A stretch of DNA of 64,000 bases from Oceanospirillum sp048264105. Its GTDB lineage: Bacteria > Pseudomonadota > Gammaproteobacteria > Pseudomonadales > Halomonadaceae. Both the position numbers and the translations under genes were made by a program. Numbering within the stretch: the stretch's first letter is position 1; every line of letters starts with the position of its first letter. The stretch is from the NCBI GenBank assembly GCA_048264105.1, contig JBLXDJ010000001.1:744001-808000 (forward strand), written 5' to 3'. Shown here piece by piece: positions 19,411 through 28,300 of this stretch. Under the pieces are notes generated by a model that saw nothing but the letters and a program-made list of their open reading frames with translations, had not been told where the DNA came from and did not search any database.

Positions 19411-19459
19411 GAGGTGGCTAGGAGATCAGTCAGGAAACTGATCCCTCGATTACCACCTC
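19411..19459. repeat. Nested inverted repeat upstream of gltS / downstream of miaE
   Basis: The outer arms GAGGTGG (19411-19417) and CCACCTC (19453-19459) enclose an inner 7-bp hairpin GATCAGT/ACTGATC (19424-19430 and 19437-19443). It lies 31 bp after the miaE stop. There is no T-run, so it may be a processing or Rho-dependent end of the zinc operon, or part of the gltS control region. Confidence 0.4.
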
Positions 19460-19490
19460 ATATTCGGGCAGTCACGACGAGGTTCAGCCG

Positions 19491-20120
19491 TTATGATGCC
19501 TGGCTCGCCTGAGCGACAACCGGGCCGCTATGGAAGCGGAAAGTATCATCGTCTGATTCAATCAGCTCTTTTTCCACCTCAGCAAAGAAGGCGATGCGGT
19601 CATCGATAGGACCATCCGCATACTGTTGCGCCAGATCGAGATAATCCCGGTAGTGACGACCTTCTGAACGAACCAGCGAGCGGTAATAGGTCGCCAGGGC
19701 ATCATCCAGATGCGGAATCAGCGCCATAAAACGCTCACAGGAACGGGCTTCGATAAAGGCACCAATAATCAGCACATCAATCAGCTCGTAAATACCTTTG
19801 CGCATATGCTGACGCAGGCCCGATGCGTAGCGGGCCGCACTGATATGCTCGTACTTAATACCGCGCTCCTGAAGAATCCCAACCACCTGTTCAAAGTGGA
19901 GCAGCTCTTCACGAGCCAGTTGGGACATTTTTTTCAACAGATCAGGGCGATCAACATAGCGGTACATCAGATTCATCGCATTGGATGCCGCTTTTTTCTC
20001 GCACTGAGCATGATCGATCAGCAGAATATCCAGGTTGTCTTTTGCCTGTTCAACCCACAAAGCGGGAGTCGGGCAGGGCAGGAATTGATAGATCTCTTCG
20101 AGCAAATCAGGATTTTTCAC
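19491..20120 (-). CDS. miaE: tRNA 2-methylthio-N6-isopentenyladenosine(37) hydroxylase MiaE
   Basis: MiaE is a ferritin-like diiron enzyme that hydroxylates ms2i6A37 of tRNA to ms2io6A. The 209-residue product shows the diiron ligand segments: HAQCEKKAASNAM (about 38-50), REELLHFEQV (70-79), IEARSCERF (near 125) and SEGRHYRDY (near 152). The start is GTG at 20120 and overlaps the DUF1289 gene by 14 nt. It is last in a minus-strand run that begins with znuA. Confidence 0.92.
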   Translation of the reverse strand: MKNPDLLEEIYQFLPCPTPALWVEQAKDNLDILLIDHAQCEKKAASNAMNLMYRYVDRPDLLKKMSQLAREELLHFEQVVGILQERGIKYEHISAARYASGLRQHMRKGIYELIDVLIIGAFIEARSCERFMALIPHLDDALATYYRSLVRSEGRHYRDYLDLAQQYADGPIDDRIAFFAEVEKELIESDDDTFRFHSGPVVAQASQAS

Positions 20121-20574
20121 AAATCAGCCTGTCTGTTTCTTCTAAGATAGTTTGGTTGATCTTCTGGTAGATGATCTCCAGAAGACGGAATGAGGTATTG
20201 TGCCGACCGGTATCCGGTGACAACCGGCGCGCCTGATCCGTTAGTGTAATGCCGTAGGCTTCAATATCCTGAATCCGTCCGGCACCCACTCTGAGCAGAT
20301 CGACGACCCAGCACTGGGGCGCAAAGCGCTTAGTATAGCGGATACGGCGTTGCGTAAGTTGTTGTTGAAGTTGATTTTTATCAAGCAACTCAAAATATTC
20401 GGTGACAGCGGCGATGGTCAGGGATTCAATCCGCTGCATCACGGATTCCCGCATATCCGCCTCAGCATGACCCCAGCTCAGAATCTCATCAGAATGTCGC
20501 TTGCAGCCTCGGCAAACATCATCACCTAACGTGGTGCTGCAGATGCCGATACAGGGGGATTCAATTCTTGCCAT
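20107..20574 (-). CDS. DUF1289 (YdhL-like) Cys-rich protein
   Basis: The first 50 residues hold the DUF1289 motif: SPCIGICSTTLGDD followed by VCRGCKRHSDEILSW. Its four cysteines are spaced as a small metal or Fe-S site. About 95 further residues form an unassigned helical extension. I start at ATG 20574 (MARIESPC) because the upstream part of the longer frame is shadowed by yidD and unlike any family. It overlaps yidD by 14 nt and miaE by 14 nt. The function is unknown. Confidence 0.8.
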   Translation of the reverse strand: MARIESPCIGICSTTLGDDVCRGCKRHSDEILSWGHAEADMRESVMQRIESLTIAAVTEYFELLDKNQLQQQLTQRRIRYTKRFAPQCWVVDLLRVGAGRIQDIEAYGITLTDQARRLSPDTGRHNTSFRLLEIIYQKINQTILEETDRLICEKS

Positions 20575-20905
20575 GTGTTGAGTCTTTTTTCTCTTTATCC
20601 GATGTTTCGTTGTCTGGCGACGAATCGTTATTCTGCTCTGCCTGCTCATCAGCAATCTGGTCACATTGATGCACACCGTTATGCCAGCAACCTCGCTCTG
20701 GTACAGGGTCGTAGCCACCTTTAGCCAAAGGGTTACAGCTCAGTATTCGCTTCACCGCCAGAATCGTGCCCTTAATCGCTCCATGGGTTTCAAGGGCTTC
20801 CAGAGCATAGCTGGAACAGGTGGGGTAATAGATGCAACGGTTTGGCAGCAGGGGACTGATCACATAACGATAGAAATGCACCAGAAGCTTAAGCAGGTAT
20901 TTCAT
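20561..20905 (-). CDS. yidD: Membrane protein insertion efficiency factor YidD
   Basis: YidD is a small membrane-bound protein that assists YidC-dependent insertion. Residues 1-75 match the family closely: HFYRYVISPLLPNRCIYYPT, CSSYALEALETHG and LSCNPLAKGGYDPVP. The remaining 40 residues are an acidic, polar tail not needed by the family. In most gammaproteobacteria yidD lies with rpmH-rnpA-yidC; here it sits in the znu run, 30 bp after hisI. Confidence 0.95.
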   Translation of the reverse strand: MKYLLKLLVHFYRYVISPLLPNRCIYYPTCSSYALEALETHGAIKGTILAVKRILSCNPLAKGGYDPVPERGCWHNGVHQCDQIADEQAEQNNDSSPDNETSDKEKKDSTHGKN

Positions 20906-20935
20906 AGCGTAGAACCGCAGCTGTCAGTCGGAAGA

Positions 20936-21382
20936 TTACTTACCATAAAGCTCTTCCGGGTTGATCAGAGGCTCGGAATCAACTTTGAGCGCGTCCTGAT
21001 CAACAACGGCATAGAAACAGCTGCGACGACCGGTATGGCAGGCCGGGCCAATCTGATCCACCAACAGCAAAACCGTATCGCCGTCACAATCAACACGCAG
21101 CTCTTTCAGGTGCTGTACCTGACCAGAGGATTCGCCCTTGCGCCAGTACGCCTGACGGGAGCGGGACCAGTAGCAAACCCGCTGGTTTTTAAGGGTCTCT
21201 TTGATGGAATCCAGATTCATCCAGGCCATCATCACCACTTCACCGGTATCAAACTGTTGGGCGATAGCCGGAATCAGGCCATCTTCGTTGAACTTCAGGT
21301 GGGCAAGCGCAGTTTCAAGGTCAAAAGTCTGATTCAGTTCGGCCTTTTCGACCTCTTTCCAGTTAAACGATGCGCTAGTCAT
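20936..21382 (-). CDS. hisI: Phosphoribosyl-AMP cyclohydrolase HisI
   Basis: HisI opens the adenine ring of phosphoribosyl-AMP, the third step of histidine synthesis, and needs zinc. The 148-residue monofunctional protein keeps the zinc cysteines Cys99 (VDCDGD), Cys115 and Cys122 (ACHTGRRSC) and the YWSRSR substrate motif (71-76). HisE is not fused or adjacent. The gene lies 44 bp after znuB on the same strand, so it probably shares the Zur-controlled transcript. A zinc enzyme in a zinc-uptake operon is suggestive of zinc-linked expression. Confidence 0.95.
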   Translation of the reverse strand: MTSASFNWKEVEKAELNQTFDLETALAHLKFNEDGLIPAIAQQFDTGEVVMMAWMNLDSIKETLKNQRVCYWSRSRQAYWRKGESSGQVQHLKELRVDCDGDTVLLLVDQIGPACHTGRRSCFYAVVDQDALKVDSEPLINPEELYGK

Positions 21383-21426
21383 GATGAAGCCTTAACCTAT
21401 AAGGTGCAGTAAAATAGTGTGTTCTT

Positions 21427-22269
21427 TTAGCTCTCAGCCTCTGCATCAGTTTCCAGAGGCTTTTTACGGGCGGCTACTATAGCAGAAATGATAAAAGTTG
21501 CAGCTGCCAGCAGGATGATACAGGCTCCAGCGGGCAGATCCGGCTGATAAGAGATCGCCAGTCCGCCGGAGGTAAACAACAGCCCCAGAAGTGATGCCAG
21601 TGCCATCATACTGCTCAATGTCTTGGTGTAGTGACCTGCTATGGCAGCAGGCAGGGTCAACAGGGCGATAACAAGAATAAGCCCCACCACCTGAATCATC
21701 AGCACAACGGTCAGCGCCACAATGCACAGCAATAGCAGGTAGAGAAAGTTAACCGGCAGGCCTCTGAGTCGGGCAAACTGAGCGTCAAACGCCACCGCCT
21801 GAAAAGGACGATAAAGCAGGGCGATGGTCGCGATAATCACGGCGTCCATTCCCGCCATCAGCCAGAGATCACCTTTGGCAACCAGCAGAATATTACCAAA
21901 CAGATAGCTCATCAGATCCACCTGATAGCCCGGTGTCTGACTGATAAAAAGCACCCCGATCGCCATACCGGATGCCCAGAGTGCACCTATCAGCGTATCC
22001 TCACGCTCCTGCCAATAAAGCTTCACCCAGCCAATAATCAGGGCGGAAATAACAGCGGCGATCAGCGCCCCGACAAAGGGAGAGCCGCCGAGATAATAGG
22101 CCAGTCCCATACCGCCCATGACAGAGTGGGCAATACCACCAGCCAGATAGCTGATACGCATTACCACGACATAGCTGCCAATCAGGCCACAGGCGATACT
22201 GGCAAGCACACCCGCCAGCAGGGCATTTTGCAAAAAGGATTGTTCGGTAACGGCGGAGAAAAATTCCAT
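21427..22269 (-). CDS. znuB: Zinc ABC transporter permease ZnuB
   Basis: This is the permease of the high-affinity zinc importer. It has 280 residues with eight or so membrane helices. The family signature starts GGIAHSVMGGMGLAYYLG (about 45-62) and continues with the coupling region HYTKTLSSMMALASLLG near 220. It begins 41 bp after znuC. Confidence 0.94.
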   Translation of the reverse strand: MEFFSAVTEQSFLQNALLAGVLASIACGLIGSYVVVMRISYLAGGIAHSVMGGMGLAYYLGGSPFVGALIAAVISALIIGWVKLYWQEREDTLIGALWASGMAIGVLFISQTPGYQVDLMSYLFGNILLVAKGDLWLMAGMDAVIIATIALLYRPFQAVAFDAQFARLRGLPVNFLYLLLLCIVALTVVLMIQVVGLILVIALLTLPAAIAGHYTKTLSSMMALASLLGLLFTSGGLAISYQPDLPAGACIILLAAATFIISAIVAARKKPLETDAEAES

Positions 22270-22310
22270 GGTTTATCTCAAACGAATCGGGTTAGGGCTG
22301 ATAACAAAAA

Positions 22311-23057
22311 TCAGATGGCGTGGGAGTGGTGGTGAATCATATGTACATGATCGCCATACATCTGCTCAATCACATCCGGGGTGATCGCGTGAGTCTCATG
22401 ACAAAGCAGCTCTTTATTCAGGCAGGCAACCCGATCCACATAATCGGTGATAAAACCGATGTCGTGTGAAATCACAATAATCGACATGCGCTTGTTTAAC
22501 TCTTTGAAAAGCTCAAAGACGCCTTTCTCCTGATGAGAATCTACGCTGGCGGTAGGCTCATCCAGCAGAAGCAGTTCCGGCTCAGTAGCCAGTGCCCGTG
22601 CGATCAGAACCCGCTGCAGCTGACCACCGGAGAGCTGGTCAATGGTCCGCTGGGCAAACTCTGCCACACCGGTTTCTTCCATCACTCTGCGGGCAATCGC
22701 TTTATCTTCCTTGTTGTAGCGTTGCCAGAGCCGCCCCGGACGAATACGTCCCATCAGAACCGTCTCTTCGACAGTGATCGGAAAATCGTTGGGAAATTTA
22801 GCAAACTGAGGCACATAACCAACACGTCGGCTGGCTTTCTTCGCTGATGTACCAAAAATACGTACACTGCCCTCATCAGGTTTAATCAACCCCATGATGA
22901 GTTTCAGCAAGGTACTTTTGCCCCCCCCGTTTGGCCCGACAAGACCCAAAAACTCACCCTCCCGTACGGCAAGGGTGACATTATTTAAAACAGGGGAGGC
23001 CTGATAGCGGAAACTAACGCCATCAAACTCGACAATATTTTTGGCAAAGCGACCCAT
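22311..23057 (-). CDS. znuC: Zinc ABC transporter ATP-binding protein ZnuC
   Basis: This is the ATPase of the zinc importer, 248 residues. Walker A is GPNGGGKST (39-47), the signature is QLSGGQLQRVLIARAL near 142, and Walker B is LLLLDEPTASVD followed by the H-loop in ISHD. Its ATG overlaps the znuA stop (TAATG), so the two are coupled. The His-rich tail (HVHMIHHHSH) is common in zinc-linked proteins. Confidence 0.95.
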   Translation of the reverse strand: MGRFAKNIVEFDGVSFRYQASPVLNNVTLAVREGEFLGLVGPNGGGKSTLLKLIMGLIKPDEGSVRIFGTSAKKASRRVGYVPQFAKFPNDFPITVEETVLMGRIRPGRLWQRYNKEDKAIARRVMEETGVAEFAQRTIDQLSGGQLQRVLIARALATEPELLLLDEPTASVDSHQEKGVFELFKELNKRMSIIVISHDIGFITDYVDRVACLNKELLCHETHAITPDVIEQMYGDHVHMIHHHSHAI

Positions 23058-24124
23058 TATTGCCAGGACTCCAGCAGTTGTTGGCTCAATTCCCGAATAG
23101 CCTTCGGTAAGTCTTCCGGTAAAGGATCAGCCTTCACAACCCGTGCACCGATGCTTTCCGCGATGCGTTCAGCCGGTTTTTGATTGAACTGTTCCTGAAC
23201 CAGAATCACTTTAATGTTCTCAGCTTTGGCTTTTTCTGAAAGCTTAACCAGCTGACGGGCGGAAGGGGATTTACCCTGATACTCAATAGCGATCTGTTCC
23301 AGATGATAACGGGCAGCAAAGTGCCCCCAAGCCGGGTGGAATACCATAAAGGTGCGACCTTCATAGGCTTCAAACTGTTCATGAATCTCATGATCCAGTG
23401 CGATCAGCTCATCCGACAGCTGCTTATAACGACGCTCAAAGTGCTCTGCAGCCTGTGGCACAAGGCCTTTCAGGGCATCAGCCATAATTCGTGCCTGAGA
23501 AAGCGCCTTGATCGGGTCCATCCAGACATGGGGATCTTCACCGTCATGATCATGTTGATGATGATCGTTATCTTCGTGAGCCATCACATCATCATGATGT
23601 TCATTTTTATGTTCGTCGTGGTCGTGGTCGTGGTCGTGGTGATCATCATGTTCATCCTCATGATGAGCACCATGCTCAGGCTCCCCCTGATGTGACGGGT
23701 GGGCAGTAAGAGTCTCTTCCGCAGCGCCAAGTGTATCGACCAGCACCATATCTTTGTTTAAACGACGGATACGGGGGAGCCAAACCTGCTCAAAGGGAAC
23801 GCCTGTGGTCATCAGCATCTGCGCCCTGGCCAGACGAGCCATCTGACGGGCAGACGGATCATAGCTGTGCGGGTTGTGGCCGGGCTGCACCAACACTTCG
23901 ATGTCAACCTGATTACCCGCAATACGCTCCAGCAGATATTTTTGTGGCGAGACACTGACAAAAACCAAAGGCTTATCAGCCGCGGCCACAAAAGGGGATA
24001 TCAGCATAAATAGGGCAGCAAGAATCAGAACACCCATGCGCTGTACGACTGTCGAATTTAGCATCTGATTAAACAAAACGGTTGCGGTGGCTTGTCTTGG
24101 ACAGGCTGAAAAACTGACGCTCAT
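23057..24124 (-). CDS. znuA: Zinc ABC transporter periplasmic binding protein ZnuA
   Basis: ZnuA captures zinc in the periplasm for ZnuBC. It has a signal peptide (hydrophobic 30-48, cleavage near AAADKP), the zinc ligand His86 in PGHNPHSYDP, a His/Asp-rich loop at about 142-199 and the second lobe with VFHPAWGHFA. The loop contains HDHDHDHD, coded by tandem GACCAC-type hexamers. ATG 24124 has a distant AGGAG (12 nt); ATG 24064 is an alternative that still keeps the signal core. It is the first gene of the znu operon and is preceded by a Zur-like site. Confidence 0.94.
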   Translation of the reverse strand: MSVSFSACPRQATATVLFNQMLNSTVVQRMGVLILAALFMLISPFVAAADKPLVFVSVSPQKYLLERIAGNQVDIEVLVQPGHNPHSYDPSARQMARLARAQMLMTTGVPFEQVWLPRIRRLNKDMVLVDTLGAAEETLTAHPSHQGEPEHGAHHEDEHDDHHDHDHDHDEHKNEHHDDVMAHEDNDHHQHDHDGEDPHVWMDPIKALSQARIMADALKGLVPQAAEHFERRYKQLSDELIALDHEIHEQFEAYEGRTFMVFHPAWGHFAARYHLEQIAIEYQGKSPSARQLVKLSEKAKAENIKVILVQEQFNQKPAERIAESIGARVVKADPLPEDLPKAIRELSQQLLESWQ

Positions 24125-24210
24125 TTAGCGTTCTTGCTCCTGCGTTGAGATAACTGAGAGAGATAGGCCGGATTTATGGGCGGATTAAGCTGAAAATGCC
24201 CCACAAAGTT

Positions 24211-24229
24211 AATGTTACAACATAACAAA
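24211..24229. promoter_or_regulatory. Zur-box-like operator upstream of znuA
   Basis: TGTTA-CAACA-TAACA (24213-24227) is a perfect 5-bp inverted repeat within AATGTTACAACATAACAAA. It is close to the gammaproteobacterial Zur box (about GAAATGTTATANTATAACATTTC) and about 87 bp before the znuA start. It lies in the 326-bp znuA/lipoprotein spacer. Otherwise that spacer holds only a 20-codon frame at 24293-24355 with a good RBS. Confidence 0.68.
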
Positions 24230-24450
24230 CCGGTCGTCAGGCGCGAATCTTACAATATTAAAAAAAACTGTCCAGCCACTTAGGAGCGCACTGTGAAAAA
24301 AAGCGTGACCCTTGTCGGAAAAGCTCCCGTTAAATGTAATAACCTGATGATTTAGAACTAAAAAATATCTATAGTTTGATTAATATCTGGCTTCACTGAA
24401 AGCCGATATCTTTTCCCTATAAAACGATAACAAATCCTCGGAGAACCATT

Positions 24451-25152
24451 ATGTTTCGGACTCTAGCTGTAGCGGCGGCTTTAGTGCTGGCCGGCTGTGC
24501 TAACCAGCCATTAACCCATAACTACCAGGGCGATGTGCATCTGCAATCGATCCGTATTGATGTAGAACCTCTGCGTGACGGTGCGGATGAAGCCCAGAGT
24601 GGCGGCCTTGGCGCACTAACCAAACTGCAGAAAATTGCAGAATCGCTGGATAAGGCGATGGATCCAGAAGAACAGAAAAAAGTAGATGCCCAACTGCAGG
24701 AGTTCGAACAGATTCTGGTACAGGGTATTCGTCAGGCGACGGGCATTCCACTGGTAGCCTCGGATGATGCGGATATCAACATGGTATACAACGACAACGC
24801 TGAACTCAGCGAGGTGCGTTTCACCTATAAGAAATTCAAGGGCGCAACCATGGATCTGACCGGCAACATCTATTACGGCTCCAAATCCGAGATGGCGCTG
24901 GGCGGCAAACTGATGGGTACGATGGTTTACGAGGTTAAGCCGGTTCTTAACCTGCAGATCGATGCCCGTAACCGTAAAGATGAGCCGTTCTGGCAGACCT
25001 ATGTCAGCTACCGTTCAAAAGAAGAGTTCCGCCTGAGCAATGATTACATCATGGGACTGACGCCGGATGAGATTGAAAACAGCGATATCTTTCTGATCCC
25101 ACTGGCAAAGGGGATTGTTAAAGAGATCCACAAAGACGTTAAGAAGAAGTAA
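24451..25152 (+). CDS. Predicted lipoprotein of unknown function
   Basis: The 233-residue product has a lipobox LAGC with Cys16 after a short hydrophobic signal, so it is a lipidated envelope protein. Asn at +2 argues for outer-membrane sorting. A helical region (about 45-95, LQKIAESLDKAMDPEEQKK) is followed by a beta-rich half with many aromatic and charged residues. I do not recognise the family. RBS CGGAG lies 7 nt before ATG. It is a monocistronic gene, divergent from znuA and convergent with the hybrid kinase. Confidence 0.8.
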   Translation: MFRTLAVAAALVLAGCANQPLTHNYQGDVHLQSIRIDVEPLRDGADEAQSGGLGALTKLQKIAESLDKAMDPEEQKKVDAQLQEFEQILVQGIRQATGIPLVASDDADINMVYNDNAELSEVRFTYKKFKGATMDLTGNIYYGSKSEMALGGKLMGTMVYEVKPVLNLQIDARNRKDEPFWQTYVSYRSKEEFRLSNDYIMGLTPDEIENSDIFLIPLAKGIVKEIHKDVKKK

Positions 25153-25327
25153 TCAGGATTAGCAGCAAAAGGCCCAAGGAAGGGCTCAGTAATTAACTGC
25201 AAGGAAATTGAAAACGGGCGGAAGACGCAGGAACAGATAAAACCGGTTCGTATGTCCTCGCATCCAATTTAACATAATATACATTATGCAGAATTTTATA
25301 TGATTCCATAAAGTCCTGATACCAGCT

Positions 25328-28300
25328 TCAGCTATCAGTATCAGACCTTATTTCCAATGACTCCAGAATCGCCAGCGCCTTATCAAAATCAAAGCTGTCC
25401 GCGTACTGCAGAATCTCTGATGCCGCGTTTGCCTGCGGTGTATCCTGAAGCGCAAGCATCAGCTCCAGTGCAGAATCCTGTGCTTCACTGTCACCGTGAT
25501 TCAGCTGTCGCTGAAGATTCGCTGCGATCTCAGTCACACGGGAACGCTGCTGATTTTCCAGCACAGGTTGCTGAGATATCAGATCAACGCCGTTGCCAGC
25601 GGGATTACCTTCAGAGTCAGGAGCCTGATCCATCTCACCTGGCTGTTCCATCATGATGGTTGCATGCTCTTTCATGCAGTTTTCGATAGCCTGGGTTAAA
25701 CGAGCCATTTCAGCATTCACCAGTTGCAGACGATCATCCGGAATATCACCTTGTTTCTTATGTTCCTGTTCAAGGGTTGAAGCCAGCAGGTGAAGTTCCG
25801 TCATGCCGAGGGTGCCCGCCAGCCCTTTGAGTGTGTGCAGCTGCCTGCCAAGATCCTTGCCCGGTAACTGAGTAAGATCCGTTTCGCTGTACTGCTCAAT
25901 AAAAGAACGGAAAAGACGCTGCAATAAGGCCATATCTTTATTGGCAGAGGCAAAAGCAACGGACATGTTGATCCCTTCAATATAACAAGGGGGACGATCT
26001 ATCGGCTCCTCTACCCGCTCAACCACTGGCAATGCAACACCTTCCGGCTTCAGCCACTGGTAGAGCATCATTTGCAGTCGCGAGGGATCGATCGGTTTGC
26101 TGATATGGTCTGACATACCCGCCCTGAAACAATCCTGACGATCGCTCTCCATAGCGTTAGCGGTCATCGCAATGATCGGCGGCTGTTTGACCAATCCCAG
26201 ATCACAGATCATCTGACTGGCCTCAAGCCCATCCATAACCGGCATCTGTACGTCCATCAGTATCAGATCGAAAACCTGCTTTTTGACCGCTTCAACAGCC
26301 TCTGAACCATTATTTACCAGAGTCAGATCAAGCCCATAGGGCTCCAGCAGGCCAGTGATAACCTCCTGATTGATCAGGTTGTCCTCGGCAATCAGCACCT
26401 TGGCTCCCAATATCTGACGAATACTGGTGGCTTTAAGATTCTGATTGAGGGTAGAGGACAAACCGCGATGACTCTGCCTGAGCATATCCTGTAGGCTATC
26501 AAGGATTTCGGAAGCAGCTACCGGTTTAAGCCATACCGCATCAAACAGTTTTTCCTGCGCAATGACCGCCAGATCATGCTCATCCCGTCCGGTTAACAGG
26601 GTGATCATAGGAACACGCCCCGACGGCAGTTCTGCCCGAAGTTTTCGGGCGATGCTGGTGCCATCCAGCTCCGGCATCTGCTGATCCACCAGCACCAGAT
26701 CCAGTGCGGTTTCGGCGGACTGCGCTTGCTTAAGCACAAACTCGTAACCGGAGACCGCATCATCTGAACAGTGCAAACTGATGCCCTGAGCTTCAAAAAG
26801 ACGCTTAACCGCTGCTAACGCAATCGGATCATCATCGATATAGAGCGCCCGCAACTGGTCAAGACTTCGGTTGGAATTCTGGCTGGTAGCGACATCAAGC
26901 GTGAGGGTAAAACTGAAGCAACTCCCCTCACCCGGTATCGATGACACCGACAACTGCCCGCCCATCATGCGCGTCAACTGCTGACTGATGGATAGCCCGA
27001 GACCCGTGCCACCATAAAGACGTGTCGTTGAGGTGTCTTCCTGAGCGAAGGCTTCAAAGAGGTTTTTCTGCTTCTCCTCAGACACCCCAATACCGGTGTC
27101 ACGAACACTGAATGTCAGCGAAACCTTCTCATCAGATAGCTTGTGTTGCTCGATATCCAGCTCGACATAGCCATCATTGGTGAATTTAACCGCGTTACTG
27201 AGCAGGTTCAGCAAGACCTGACTGATTCTCAGGGGGTCACCGATACACTCACTGACCAGATCCGACGGTGGATTGAAATAGACAGGGAGCTTCTTCTCAT
27301 TAGCCCGCACCTGGCTCAGCTCAACAACCTGCTGCAACGTTTCTGCCAGAGGAAACGGAATATTCTCAAGTTCAATTTTACCGGCTTCGATCTTAGAGAA
27401 ATCGAGAATATCGTTAATAATATCCAACAGATTGTTAGCGGATAGCTTGATCTTATTCAGGTAATCCAGTGTCTTGTCATCACTTGCACTGCGCAGGGCC
27501 AGATGAGTCATACCGATGACGGCGTTCATCGGCGTACGGATCTCATGACTCATGTTCGCCAGAAAATCACTTTTAGCGCTATTGGCTGCATCTGCTTTCT
27601 CTTTCTCCCGCTGAAGTAGCGCCTCACTCTGCTTCTGGCGGGTAATATCGGTCCGTACAGAGATAATGGATACCAGATTCCCATCCTGATCGAACAGAGG
27701 TAATACCGTGGCGTAAACCCAGTAGAAACTACCGTCTTTGCGCTTATTACACACCTCTCCCGCCCAGGGCTTATTAGCGTGCACATGGTTCCAGAGCTCT
27801 TTGAAGAACCCTTTTGGGTGAATTCCCGAGTTAATAACCCGATGATTTTTTCCGATCAGCTCATCCGGCTGATAACCACTGATCTGCACAAAGCGATCGT
27901 TGATATAGGTAATATTCCCTTTAGGATCCGTCATGCTGACAATAGCGTGCTGATCCAGGGCTTTTTTCAGAAAACCTAACTCAAGATTCCGCTCTTTGGT
28001 TTTTTCATGCTCCGCTTTAAAGCGAACCAGCAGCAAAGAGATCAGCAGAATAAACAGGATAAAACCAGCGACACCAATCTGGGCTAATTGCTGATTCAGG
28101 TACTCAATCTTAAGGTTGATATAGCCGGTAACGTGGCGGAACACCTGATTACGCAGAAAACTAATATCACTGATAAACCGTGTTGCCGCGTCAAAGAAAT
28201 CCTGACTATTCCGACCACGGGGATCAGCGATCAGAATATCGACCTGTTCTTTAAGTTTCTGGTAGTGGCGGTGATTCCGCGCGGTATAACTGGCAAGACC

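Noticed and set aside
20666..21412. 248-codon plus-strand frame opposite hisI and yidD
   Set aside because: Both minus-strand genes have clear family motifs throughout, so this is an antisense shadow.
25273..25288. AT-rich palindrome CATAATATACATTATG after the lipoprotein gene, as a second KfrA-type site
   Set aside because: It shares only short ATTATG elements with the 14747-14765 palindrome and lies between convergent genes.
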